From: TH-plancto1 sp031431195
GTDB taxonomy: Bacteria > Planctomycetota > Planctomycetia > Planctomycetales > Planctomycetaceae
Assembly: GCA_031431195.1 (NCBI GenBank)
Contig: JANPCU010000130.1
Span: 1 to 64,000 of the forward strand
Direction: 5' to 3'
DNA length: 64,000 nucleotides
Both the position numbers and the translations under genes were made by a program. A model generated the notes under the pieces. The model did not search any database. It was given only the letters and a program-made list of their open reading frames with translations, and was not told the DNA's origin. Positions 1-8,304 of the stretch are shown here, in pieces (position 1 is the first letter of the stretch; every line of letters starts with the position of its first letter).

Positions 1-6
1 GGTGTG

Positions 7-82
7 AAAACGCTGTGGGCGCGGAGGACGCTGTGTTCGTATGTCGCGCCTGTTCTCGGCGTCCACCGCGCCCTCGGCGTTT
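7..82. repeat. Palindromic repeat, CGCAGAGG-like type
   Basis: Arms of about 25 nt (7-31 and 58-82) are imperfect reverse complements around a 26-nt loop. The left arm is built from repeated GC-rich words (CGCTGTGG, CGCGGAGG). It resembles the CGCAGAGG palindromes at 1547, 15029, 24442 and 33357 but is more diverged. Confidence 0.65.
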
Positions 83-415
83 CAAACTTCCGGAGAGCTG
101 GATGGAGGTTTCTCCTGCGAGGAGGCCGGGAACGGTGATGAATCTCGGACGACTTTTTCGAGGCCCAGTCGGCTGTCGTGAATTTCTGAGAGTGGACGAC
201 TTTTGTGAGGCACACACGTGCCAGACCCACTGTGCGCCGCCTCTGCACCCCACAGGGGTTGCCCCATCACAGCCCAGAGTTGCGACGCAGGAGCGCACCC
301 TGGGAAACGTCTCCCGGCAGCCACCAACCCTGAAGAATTTGCAGAGTCGCCCGCAGTCGGGGGGACCGTGGGCGTCAGAGGACTCACGCACGCTCTTCGG
401 CAACGTCCGTCCCCT

Positions 416-529
416 ATGATCTTGTGGCTCATGATCTTGTGATCCCATTCTTGCCCCTCATCCGTCCCGCACCACTCGAACTTCTGGCGGGGGAGATGAG
501 AATCACAAGATCATGAGCCACAAGATCAT
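416..529. repeat. Perfect 28-bp inverted repeat with iterated arms
   Basis: Bases 416-443 are the exact reverse complement of 502-529, separated by 58 nt. Each arm is itself nearly two copies of one word: ATGATCTTGTG occurs twice, joined by GCTC. The arms read almost the same when iterated, so the structure is a palindrome made from a tandem repeat. It could form a cruciform or a long RNA stem. No gene overlaps it. Confidence 0.85.
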
Positions 530-670
530 GGGCAGACTGACGAGGCGACGGGTTGGCCCAGCCGCGCGGCTGCACTGACTCCGGGAACGCGCGGGATGTC
601 AGCAGTCGCCCCCTGAGACAATCCCGACTTCCTAAGGGGCCTTTCTCCCTCTGGCTAATCGCTAACTCTC

Positions 671-1003
671 TCAATCCAAATGCCCGAAGCTACCGCCATC
701 GACCTGGCTGTCTTTCGAGATGAATTCCGGGCCTTTGCCGCAGCGTTTTTCATAGATGCCGTCGCCCGCTTTGACGTACTTGGTGAACCCTTGCTGGCCG
801 AGCTTCTTCTCGTCCTTGACCCGCTTACCCATCGACGCTTCGGTCCACGCCCCGCCGATAAAGGGGGCCTGGATCACGCGGCGGATCGGTTCGCCAGTCT
901 CGGGGTGGACGGTGAGCGGCGACTCCGATATCCGCTGCACCAGTTCGAAGGTCGGACCGGGAGCGTCGTCGGGCTGGATGACTTCGTAGACGTAGACAGG
1001 CAT
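671..1003 (-). CDS. FmdB-like small protein lacking the zinc-ribbon cysteines
   Basis: The 110-residue product begins MPVYVYEVI and continues with a short beta-rich segment (ISESPL..PETGEPIRRVI), which is the layout of the FmdB / CxxC_CxxC_SSSS putative regulatory zinc-ribbon family. Members normally carry two CxxC pairs; here only one cysteine is present (in RCGKG), so zinc binding is not expected. The start at 1003 was chosen because family members begin M-P-x-Y; an in-frame start eight codons upstream (1027) exists. It lies 74 bp downstream of the membrane-protein gene on the same strand and may share its transcript. Function is unknown. Confidence 0.65.
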   Translation of the reverse strand: MPVYVYEVIQPDDAPGPTFELVQRISESPLTVHPETGEPIRRVIQAPFIGGAWTEASMGKRVKDEKKLGQQGFTKYVKAGDGIYEKRCGKGPEFISKDSQVDGGSFGHLD

Positions 1004-1077
1004 GGACTCACCAGACGTAGAGGGCACCGGATCGCTTCGACCTCATCTGAGATGAGCGGGCCGAAGCAGCGGTGCTT

Positions 1078-2193
1078 TCACAATTCTATCTGTTCTTCGG
1101 CACTCGTGTAGACCACGACACCAATTGGCACCAATTCTGCCGGACCCGCTGACTGGCGGGTGATGCTCAGACGGGCTCCATGCCGGTACGCCGCATCGGT
1201 CTTGATCGTGACCTCGCAGCCGGAATCGAGCGGCTCGCACTCGATTTGCGGGACAGTAGGCAGCGGCGGCACGAACGGCAGATGCACTACCGCCAGCTTG
1301 GCACCCTCGACGAATCGAGCCAGGACGACCGCCTCGATCGACACTTCGCCGTCCGACTCCATCCGGGTCCAGCTCTCTGCCGGGATCGATTCGTTGACCG
1401 TGGATTCAACGACCTCATCCAGAGCTGCGGGGAGGTGCTCCTGGTGCTGTGTCGCTGCCTCGTCATCGGGAGCCGGAGTGTTCATCTGGGCGCATTCGCC
1501 GAGGGGCTGGTCCGAATCAACTTGCTGAAAGTCATGAGGGGGATTCCACCGCAGAGGGCGCGGAGGAGCGCAGAGGTCCGTGTGGTTTCCCGAATTTCCC
1601 TCTGCGAACCTCTGCAACCTCTGCGGTGAATTCCGGGAACTTGTCTCAAGCCAGTTCCCCACTGACGGTTTTACCTGGCTCAATCGATCTCCGTGTTCTG
1701 TATCGTCAGCTCCCGGGAGGGCGAAGCTCCCGCTGAGCCGCGTGCCACTGGCATCGCCCTCACCTCGTTGTGGCTCGGCGCGAGCCTCGCCCGCCCGTTC
1801 TGGCATCGGTTCAGGACTGTCCGTGGGAGAATCCACTCGGCAACACGTCGCAGCCAGTCCAACCGCAACTGCTCCAATGGTGACGAGGCCGATCCCCAGC
1901 GCCAGCGAGCCCAAACCGCCGCTTCCCGAGATCAGGAGAGTCACGAGCGCCGGGGCCACGCAGTCCCTCCCCGCCATGAGCCGCGAACCACCCGAAAGCC
2001 GGGACCAGCGGACCGCTCCAGCTGCAGCTGCCCATACGAGGAAACAGACCGGCAAGCCCACCCACACGGACGGCCCTTTCGTTAACGCTCCGACGTTGGC
2101 CCGCGCGAGCAGTACCACTGCGATCAACGCCACCCCGGCGCGGAGTGCCTCGGCGATCGATTCGGTGATCTCGGGGGGCTGTCGATCAGACAC
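1078..2193 (-). CDS. Membrane protein of unknown function with two palindromic repeats in its linker
   Basis: The 371-residue product has about four hydrophobic segments near residues 14-32, 42-62 and 78-120, then a long low-complexity linker, then a soluble C-terminal domain from about residue 260. I do not recognise the family. The linker is odd: residues about 133-160 are encoded by an inverted repeat (1714-1797) and residues about 179-220 by a 124-bp element (1535-1658) whose near-identical copy sits inside a glycosyltransferase gene at 24430. Both are in frame, so the protein stays open through them. The coding sense of the element is opposite to that in the glycosyltransferase gene. It lies upstream of the FmdB-like gene on the same strand. 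Confidence 0.7.
   Translation of the reverse strand: MSDRQPPEITESIAEALRAGVALIAVVLLARANVGALTKGPSVWVGLPVCFLVWAAAAGAVRWSRLSGGSRLMAGRDCVAPALVTLLISGSGGLGSLALGIGLVTIGAVAVGLAATCCRVDSPTDSPEPMPERAGEARAEPQRGEGDASGTRLSGSFALPGADDTEHGDRLSQVKPSVGNWLETSSRNSPQRLQRFAEGNSGNHTDLCAPPRPLRWNPPHDFQQVDSDQPLGECAQMNTPAPDDEAATQHQEHLPAALDEVVESTVNESIPAESWTRMESDGEVSIEAVVLARFVEGAKLAVVHLPFVPPLPTVPQIECEPLDSGCEVTIKTDAAYRHGARLSITRQSAGPAELVPIGVVVYTSAEEQIEL
1535..1658 (+). repeat. 124-bp palindromic element inside a coding sequence, copy 1
   Basis: The unit runs from TGAGGGGGATT to CTCAAGCCAGTTCC and matches 24430-24553 base for base over most of its length; both copies are 124 bp by these borders. Its core (1547-1628) is a hairpin: CACCGCAGAGG words on the left, CCTCTGCGGTG words on the right. 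It lies within the membrane-protein gene on the minus strand and does not break its frame. Confidence 0.9.
1714..1797. repeat. Inverted repeat inside a coding sequence
   Basis: Arms of 30 nt (1714-1743, 1768-1797) begin CGGGAGGGCGAAGCTCCCGC and its diverged reverse complement, around a 24-nt loop. It encodes residues about 133-160 of the minus-strand membrane protein, in the same linker as the 124-bp element. Confidence 0.8.
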
Positions 2194-2242
2194 GGGGGCT
2201 GCTCAGAAGGTTGTGAGAATGTCGCGTCGGGTGGCAGGGTCA

Positions 2243-2311
2243 GGAGGCTTTGCGCATGGCCCTGTGGGGAATGTGGTCTCCCTCGCACACCGGACCTTCT
2301 GCAAAGCCTCC
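2243..2311. repeat. Short inverted repeat upstream of the halogenase-like gene
   Basis: GGAGGCTTTGC (2243-2253) is repeated inverted as GCAAAGCCTCC (2301-2311) around 47 nt. It lies in the divergent intergenic region between the membrane protein and the halogenase-like gene. The preceding words GGTGGCAGGGTCAGGAGGC recur with one change near 7226, so this may be part of a dispersed repeat rather than a regulatory site. Confidence 0.45.
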
Positions 2312-2395
2312 AGACCCGGCCATCCACGCTCTCTGTAAAGCTGACTTCGCAGCGCGGGATTAGAGCAATTCACCGTCTTCCGGTAAACTGCGAGC

Positions 2396-3889
2396 ATGTC
2401 TCAACCGTTCGATGTCGTCGTTCTTGGTTCCGGATTCGCGGGTGGCTTGCTCGGGTTGCTGCTGCGGAAACGCGGGCTATCGGTGCTGGTCATCGATCGC
2501 CAGAAGCATCCGCGATTCGCCATTGGCGAGTCTTCGACCCCGGCTGCCGACTTCATTCTGGAGTCACTGTGCGATGAGTACGACCTGCCCGAGTTAAAGC
2601 CACTCTGCCGTTACGGGAGTTGGTGTCGCACCCAACCGAGCCTCTCGCGGGGGCTCAAACGCGGGTTCAGTTACTTCCATCATTGCGAGGGTGAACCGTT
2701 TACACCCGGACCGAACCACGACCGCGAACTGCTGGTGGCCGCCAGTGCGAACGACGAGGTCGGCGACACCCACTGGTATCGCGCCGATGTCGATGCCTTC
2801 ATCGCCCAGCTGTTCGTCTCGGTCGGGGGGGAGCTGTGGGAAGAGACCGTGGTGTCGTCGATCGAAGCCGGGCCGGTGTGGGGACTCAGCTGCCAGCGGC
2901 AGGGAGCGATCACGCGGGTCGAAGCCCGCTTCCTCGTCGACGGCACCGGGGGCGACTCGGCTCTGGTGAAGACCTTGGGACTCACCTCCGAGGTGGGCCG
3001 CCTGTCGACGCACTCCCGCGCCCTCTTTGGACACTTCCACGGAGTCCGTCACTGGGGCGACCTGCTCGATGAATCTGGGGTCGATCGGACCGCTCATCCT
3101 TATCCGTGCGACCAAGCGGCGCTGCACCACATCATCGATGGCGGCTGGATGTGGATGCTGCGATTCGACAACGGCATCACCAGCGTCGGCTGGTCGCTCG
3201 ATCCGCGTCGTCATCCGGTCCCCGCGAATCTTTCTCCAGAGGAGGAGTGGCAGCTCCTGCTGTCCCGCTATCCCTCCATCGCGGATCAGTTGCGGGACGT
3301 GCGACCCGCGCTGCCCTTCACTCCCGAGACGCCTCTCGCCAGAACAGGCCGCATGCAACGACTGGTGTCACAAGCCGCCGGAGAGAACTGGGCCTTGCTG
3401 CCACATACCGCCGGGTTCATCGACCCGTTCTATAGCACGGGGATCGCCCAATCCTTGCTGGGGGTGGAGAGCCTGGCGGCGATCCTGAGCCCGAGCGGCT
3501 CGCTCGCGGATCGAACCCTGGAGCTGGAGAGATACTCACGACGCCTGAAGCAAGAGATCACGCTGGTTGACCAGTTCGTCTCCCTCGCCTCCCAGACCAT
3601 GGGCCGCGACCCCCGACTGCTGCACGCCGCCAGTATGCTCTACTTCGCAGCTGCCACCACATATGAAGCTCGAAGGAAAGCCGGTCAGAGCGGGGCATTC
3701 CTGCTGGCCGATGACGGGGAGTTTCGGCAGGTGGTGAGCCGACTCCACTCCGCCTGTCCTCGGGACAGCGAGTCCGTTGACGAGTGGGTGCAGAACGTTC
3801 AAATCCTGACCCAGCCTTGGAACACCGTGGGATTGTTCGAGCCTCTGCGTCCGAATATGTACTGGCACACAGCGGCTCCGAAGGGGTGA
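2396..3889 (+). CDS. FAD-dependent oxidoreductase, tryptophan-halogenase-like
   Basis: The 497-residue product starts with an FAD-binding Rossmann fold (VVLGSGFAGGLLG, residues about 8-20), followed by GESSTPAADF near residue 48, the signature of the flavin-dependent halogenase / geranylgeranyl reductase group. DGGWMWMLRFDNG near residue 247 lies where halogenases carry WxWxIP; only the two tryptophans are kept and IP is replaced. A second FAD contact, AGFIDPFYSTGI, is near residue 340. The length fits halogenases (about 500). Without the full WxWxIP motif halogenation is not assured, and it could be a hydroxylase or reductase. It is a single-gene unit, convergent with the permease gene 13 bp away. 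Confidence 0.8.
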   Translation: MSQPFDVVVLGSGFAGGLLGLLLRKRGLSVLVIDRQKHPRFAIGESSTPAADFILESLCDEYDLPELKPLCRYGSWCRTQPSLSRGLKRGFSYFHHCEGEPFTPGPNHDRELLVAASANDEVGDTHWYRADVDAFIAQLFVSVGGELWEETVVSSIEAGPVWGLSCQRQGAITRVEARFLVDGTGGDSALVKTLGLTSEVGRLSTHSRALFGHFHGVRHWGDLLDESGVDRTAHPYPCDQAALHHIIDGGWMWMLRFDNGITSVGWSLDPRRHPVPANLSPEEEWQLLLSRYPSIADQLRDVRPALPFTPETPLARTGRMQRLVSQAAGENWALLPHTAGFIDPFYSTGIAQSLLGVESLAAILSPSGSLADRTLELERYSRRLKQEITLVDQFVSLASQTMGRDPRLLHAASMLYFAAATTYEARRKAGQSGAFLLADDGEFRQVVSRLHSACPRDSESVDEWVQNVQILTQPWNTVGLFEPLRPNMYWHTAAPKG

Positions 3890-3902
3890 CGGCGAATTAC
3901 GG

Positions 3903-5636
3903 TCAGCCGGCTTCCGCCTCGGCCTGTCGCAATGAGCTGTGCCGCGCCCCGTACGCGAAGTAGAACACCATCCCCAGAGCCAGCCACACCACCAGCCGAA
4001 TCCAGGTGCCCATCGGCAGGAACAGCATCATCAAAACGTTCGCCAGCACGCCCAGTGGAGCCACGATCCACACGGCGGGACAGCGGAAGGGGCGGTGGAC
4101 GTCGGGGCGATTGATGCGGAGCATCAGCACCGAAGCACAGACCAGGGCGAAGGCCATGAGTGTCCCAATACTCACCATCTCGCCGAGCATGTCCATCGGC
4201 ATGAATCCCGCAGCCAGCATGATAAACATCCCGGTCAGGATCGTTGATCGATGCGGCGTGCGGTACTTCTCATGCACAACCGAGAAGATGCTCTTGGGCA
4301 ATAGGCCATCACGGGCCATTGCCAGGAAGACACGGGCCTGACTCAGGAAGGTGACGAGCAACACGCTGGTCATGCCAGCCAACGCTCCGGTCGAGATGAG
4401 CGCGGTCGCGAACGACAGCATTGGGCTCTTTTGCAGGACGGATTGCTTGCGGAACGCCGATGCAATGGCCGCCTTGGTATCGATCTGGTGATAAGGTTCC
4501 ATCCCCGTGATGACTGCGGACACGAGTATGTACAAGACCGTGCAGAGCGTCAGTGACCCCAGAATTGCAAGCGGGACATCGCGCTGGGGGTTGATCGCCT
4601 CTTCCGAGTGCGTGGAGATGGAGTCGAATCCGATGTACGCGAAGAACACCAGTGCCGCCCCCACCATAATCCCCGAGATACCGTAGGGCATGAACGGGCT
4701 GCGGTATTTGTTGTCGATCGATTCCATCTTGTCCTTCAGACCGAGGACGCCGATCATCCCAATCTTTCCATCGTCGCTCTTTAAGTCTTTCAGAGTGGCT
4801 CGTTCCGCATCGCTGAGCGGCTGGAACTGCTCGGGGTGCTGCTCGAGTAGATTCTGGCCCGTGGTGTAGGGGGTCATCGCTCCGGGCGGTAGTGTTTTGG
4901 CAATCTCGGGATGGCTTTCGAGGAAGTCACCAGCGACCGAGTAATTCCGGTTTTCCACAGGGATCGTCGTGTAGTTGTCGCTATTGATGTACCCAATCCC
5001 CAGACCGATCACGAGTAGCACAACCGCCAGCTTCACGATCACCAGAATCGTGTTCGTGACCGCACTCTCACGAATTCCAATCACCAGAATATATGTCACC
5101 AAACCAATGATGAGCATTCCTGGGAGGTTGCACCAAGCCTGGATGACCTCGCCAGAAGCCAGTTTGACATCTGTAAACGGGTCGGCGGTAATTTGGTGGG
5201 GAAGCTGCCAACCCGTGGTGACGAGTAGAAACTCGTTGAAGTAATGTGTCCATGCCGACGCCACGGTGGCGCACGACATCGAGTATTCCAGGATCAAATC
5301 CCAGCCGATGATCCACGCGGCCAGTTCCCCGAGTGTGGCATAGGTATACGTGTACGCACTCCCCGCCACCGGGACCATCGCGGCAAACTCGGAGTAGCAC
5401 AATGCGGCAAGAGCACACGCGACCCCTGCCACCACGAACGACAACATGACCGCCGGACCCGCGTCCTGCGCAGCCACGCGTCCCGTCATCGCAAAGATAC
5501 CCGCCCCGATGATCGCTCCCACTCCCAGAGACATCAGCGACACCGGCCCCAGTACCCGGTGCAACCGCTTCTCGGCGTGCATCTCTCCGACAAGGGTCTC
5601 GATCGACTTGCGGCGAAACAGCTGGCTCCAACTCAT
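3903..5636 (-). CDS. APC-superfamily amino acid permease, cationic amino acid transporter type
   Basis: The 577-residue protein has the CAT/YfnA opening: RVLGPVSLMSLGVGAIIGAGIFAMTG near residue 28 is the substrate-binding TM1 loop (GAIIGAGIF), and further helices follow to near the C-terminus. It should import or exchange amino acids at the inner membrane. Unlike compact family members it has a polar stretch of roughly 90 residues (about 218-310, rich in Glu, Pro and Leu) between TM segments. The start is supported by AGGAAC a few bases upstream. It lies 137 bp downstream of the phosphatase gene on the same strand. Confidence 0.88.
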   Translation of the reverse strand: MSWSQLFRRKSIETLVGEMHAEKRLHRVLGPVSLMSLGVGAIIGAGIFAMTGRVAAQDAGPAVMLSFVVAGVACALAALCYSEFAAMVPVAGSAYTYTYATLGELAAWIIGWDLILEYSMSCATVASAWTHYFNEFLLVTTGWQLPHQITADPFTDVKLASGEVIQAWCNLPGMLIIGLVTYILVIGIRESAVTNTILVIVKLAVVLLVIGLGIGYINSDNYTTIPVENRNYSVAGDFLESHPEIAKTLPPGAMTPYTTGQNLLEQHPEQFQPLSDAERATLKDLKSDDGKIGMIGVLGLKDKMESIDNKYRSPFMPYGISGIMVGAALVFFAYIGFDSISTHSEEAINPQRDVPLAILGSLTLCTVLYILVSAVITGMEPYHQIDTKAAIASAFRKQSVLQKSPMLSFATALISTGALAGMTSVLLVTFLSQARVFLAMARDGLLPKSIFSVVHEKYRTPHRSTILTGMFIMLAAGFMPMDMLGEMVSIGTLMAFALVCASVLMLRINRPDVHRPFRCPAVWIVAPLGVLANVLMMLFLPMGTWIRLVVWLALGMVFYFAYGARHSSLRQAEAEAG

Positions 5637-5773
5637 GGGGCGTTCCTAGTCTGGGAGTGTGACGGGACTCGCGGAGTATTGCCATTTCCCCTCATTCTGG
5701 CGAGCCTGAACACTTGCTCGACAACGGGGTTGACCATCGACTCCCTTGGAGAATCGACTGCCGCGACTCGACG

Positions 5774-7066
5774 CTACTTCACTCGGGCAATCACCAGCGT
5801 GCGGTCATCATCCGCCGCTCGACCGCGAGAAAAACCGTCAATCGCTGTGAGGATCGCGTCATGCAGCTGCTGCGCGGGGCTGCAACCGGAAAGGATCATG
5901 TCCATCCGCGTCGTGCCGAACAGGACTCCCTCGGGGTTCATGGCCTCGGTGATCCCGTCAGTATACAGCACCAGCTGGTCACCGGACTGGAGTGTGATCT
6001 CGGTATCGGAATAGGTCGTGCCCGCAATCAAGCCCAGCGGCAGGCCATCGGACGACTGCAGAGATTGCAGCGAGCCATCCCGGCACCGCTTCAATCGCGG
6101 CGGGTTGTGTCCGGCAGCCGAGTAAGTCAGCTGCAAACTGCGTGGGTCGAAAATCGCATAGAACGCCGTCACGAAGGCCCCCGAGGCCTCAGAATACTTT
6201 CGAGTCAGCTGCTCATTCACATACCGCAGCAGGTAGGACGGCGGCTGCGCAGACCCCGGAACCGTGTGGGCTAGCGAATGCGTGACGGCCATCACAACGG
6301 CTGCGGGCGTCCCATGCCCGCTCACATCGGCGATTAACAGACCCCAGCGGCCATCACTCAGTGGGAAGAAGTCGTAGTAGTCCCCCCCGGCCCGACGTGC
6401 CGTTTGATAGGACGCAGCCAGTTCGAGTCCCGGAATGTGTGGCAACTCCAGCGGGAGCAACCCGCGCTGGATATCCGCCACCGCGTTGAGTTCTCGGTCG
6501 ACCTCGGCGTAGGCGGCTCGCAGTTCGGCGGCGAGGACGAGATTCTGTGTCGCCCGCCCGAACAAATTGCTGCGCAGGACAATGTCTGGGAGCTGTTCAC
6601 GCTCGAACCCATGGTTCTGGTGTTTGAGCAGCACGACCATATTGAGGGCTTTGCCACCATCAAAATTCGGGATGGCGACCAAGGATCGAAAGCCTCGCAG
6701 ATGCTCAATCGCCGGGTCATTCTCAGCCGGTTGCAAGTCATCGATGACGAAGGGGTGATCGCCGTAGATCAATTCGGAAAGCAGGCCGCCACGATACTGC
6801 GGGAGCTTGTGAGGCTCCTTCCAGGGATTCACCTCCTCTTCCCAGGCCCGAGACCGTGTGATACGAAACTCGCCCGACCCCAATCCGCGCCGACTCAAGC
6901 TCAGCAACCCATCGATATCGACCAGCTGTTTATTTCGTTCGCCGTAGAGCTTGACCATCCGCTGGGGATCGGTCTGCTCACTCATTTCGCGGACCATACC
7001 GAGCACAAGCTCGAGCCGCCGCGACCATTCGGATTCCGCAGAAAGTTCGGCTGGCGAGGATGACAT
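5774..7066 (-). CDS. GAF-containing PP2C-type (SpoIIE-like) Ser/Thr phosphatase
   Basis: The product has a GAF-like N-terminal half (residues about 60-200), a short coiled linker (LRAAYAEVDRELNAVADIQRGLLP) and a C-terminal SpoIIE/RsbU phosphatase domain with RRAGGDYYDFF, LLIADVSGHGTPAA, AGHNPP and LYTDGITEA, which carry the metal-binding aspartates. Such proteins dephosphorylate anti-sigma-factor antagonists in partner-switching systems. An in-frame GTG lies upstream at 7201, but the extra 45 codons use rare AGG, AGA and ATA and have low GC at third positions, so I prefer ATG at 7066. It lies downstream of the ECF sigma factor gene on the same strand. Confidence 0.85.
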   Translation of the reverse strand: MSSSPAELSAESEWSRRLELVLGMVREMSEQTDPQRMVKLYGERNKQLVDIDGLLSLSRRGLGSGEFRITRSRAWEEEVNPWKEPHKLPQYRGGLLSELIYGDHPFVIDDLQPAENDPAIEHLRGFRSLVAIPNFDGGKALNMVVLLKHQNHGFEREQLPDIVLRSNLFGRATQNLVLAAELRAAYAEVDRELNAVADIQRGLLPLELPHIPGLELAASYQTARRAGGDYYDFFPLSDGRWGLLIADVSGHGTPAAVVMAVTHSLAHTVPGSAQPPSYLLRYVNEQLTRKYSEASGAFVTAFYAIFDPRSLQLTYSAAGHNPPRLKRCRDGSLQSLQSSDGLPLGLIAGTTYSDTEITLQSGDQLVLYTDGITEAMNPEGVLFGTTRMDMILSGCSPAQQLHDAILTAIDGFSRGRAADDDRTLVIARVK

Positions 7067-7264
7067 GAGCAGACCTTGGATAGGGAAACCATCACGGCAC
7101 ACTATAGGTCTCAAGCTGCGCCGGACAAAACGTCTGTGAATCTGCGAAAGCTCATCATGGGAGTCTGAAATCCTCGATACTTCCTCATGGAACATCGCCA
7201 CTTTTGGCGGTAGGCCTTAAAAAACAGGGTGGCGGGGTCAGGAGGCGATGTCCAACCAAAGAAT

Positions 7265-7846
7265 CTACTCCCGAGACTTCAGTCGGTCATACAACCACGC
7301 CCGCGCAAATACCCACCAGCGCGAGGCGGTCGCTCGCGAAATCCCGAGTGACTCGGCAGCTGTCGCTTCGTCCAACCCGGCGAAGTACCTCAGCTTGACC
7401 AGCGCGGCCTTCTTCGGCATCAGCTGTTCGAACTCCTCCAGGGCCTCATGCACGGCGAGCAGTTCATCCGGATCGTAGCCCGAATTGTCGAGTGGGTCGG
7501 CCAGGGGCACTCGCTCCACATCGCCGCCGCGTTTGAGCCGACCGCGCTGCCGGGCATGATCAATCAGAATCCTTCGCATCGCTTCCGCAGCGGCCCCGAA
7601 GAAGTGCCCTCGGTTCTCCCACCCGTGTGGCTGGGAACCGACCAGTCGCAGGTAGGCTTCGTGAACGAGGGCGGTCGGCTGGAGTGTATGCTCGACGGCC
7701 TCATGACGCATTCTGGCACCTGCCAACCGGCGCAGCTCCTCGTACACGAGGGGAAGCAACTCAGCAGCAGCGGGCGCATCCCCGTCCGAAACTCGCTGGA
7801 GGATGAGCGAAATCGCCTCAACAGACGCTGGGACTATGGAGGTCAC
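7265..7846 (-). CDS. ECF-type RNA polymerase sigma factor
   Basis: The 193-residue product has sigma region 2 (YEELRRLAGARMRHE..TLQPTALVHEAYLRL, residues about 34-70; GHFFGAAAEAMRRILIDHARQR, about 82-103) and region 4 (LMPKKAALVKLRYFAGLDEATAAESLGISRATASRWW, about 140-177). This is the pattern of the ECF group common in Acidobacteria and Planctomycetes (TIGR02999-like), which usually lacks a classical adjacent anti-sigma factor. It lies between a small membrane-protein gene upstream and the SpoIIE-type phosphatase downstream, all on the minus strand, which suggests co-regulation. Confidence 0.9.
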   Translation of the reverse strand: MTSIVPASVEAISLILQRVSDGDAPAAAELLPLVYEELRRLAGARMRHEAVEHTLQPTALVHEAYLRLVGSQPHGWENRGHFFGAAAEAMRRILIDHARQRGRLKRGGDVERVPLADPLDNSGYDPDELLAVHEALEEFEQLMPKKAALVKLRYFAGLDEATAAESLGISRATASRWWVFARAWLYDRLKSRE

Positions 7847-7886
7847 GATGTGACTCGCGTGGGAATCGCTCGGCCGTCACGAGAAA

Positions 7887-8072
7887 TCAGTGCCTGGTCC
7901 AGTAGAGCGTGACGAGCGTGGTCAAGGTCATGGCGGCGACTGTGTAGGCGAACATCAGCGACAGCATGGTGCAGATCGCCTGCCCGGCTTCTGTGTCGTC
8001 GGCGATGAACTGCGCGGCATCGGCGGCTTGGAACACGTCATCGGCGGCGATGGGGGCGAGATGGCTGTCCAT
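7887..8072 (-). CDS. Small single-span membrane protein
   Basis: A 61-residue product with an acidic N-terminal half and one hydrophobic helix at the C-terminus (MLSLMFAYTVAAMTLTTLVTLYW, residues about 37-59), i.e. a tail-anchored layout. It sits 40 bp upstream of the sigma factor gene on the same strand. I do not recognise it. Its position makes a role in controlling the sigma factor possible, but nothing in its sequence resembles a zinc-binding anti-sigma domain. Confidence 0.5.
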   Translation of the reverse strand: MDSHLAPIAADDVFQAADAAQFIADDTEAGQAICTMLSLMFAYTVAAMTLTTLVTLYWTRH

Positions 8073-8304
8073 GGGGCGGTCGTCGAAAAAAGAGATGATG
8101 GAGTCTGGTATTTGAATTCTGGCACGTCATTCCGGGGATGTCGAGGGAAGACGGATTGAACCGAGGAATTCGCTACAATTCCTGCCGCTGAGAGTCCGCA
8201 GCGATGTCGCTCGGGATTCTCGTTATTCCGCATCGTTCGGCTATTGTTAGACGACTGGACTTTCATTCCCGTGAGCCGGGATCGATCTGTTCGTGGAGGG
8301 GTTC

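Larger units (their letters stand above)
1..670. other. Gene-free stretch with two palindromes
   Basis: I see no convincing gene. Open frames here have no recognisable product and lie on both strands over the same bases. The stretch holds two inverted repeats, annotated separately at 7-82 and 416-529. The FmdB-like gene on the minus strand ends at 671. Confidence 0.6.

Noticed and set aside
15..432. Overlapping open frames on both strands near the window start
   Set aside because: No recognisable product, and the frames cross a palindrome. Composition is Arg/Pro/Ser-rich as expected for GC-rich noncoding DNA.
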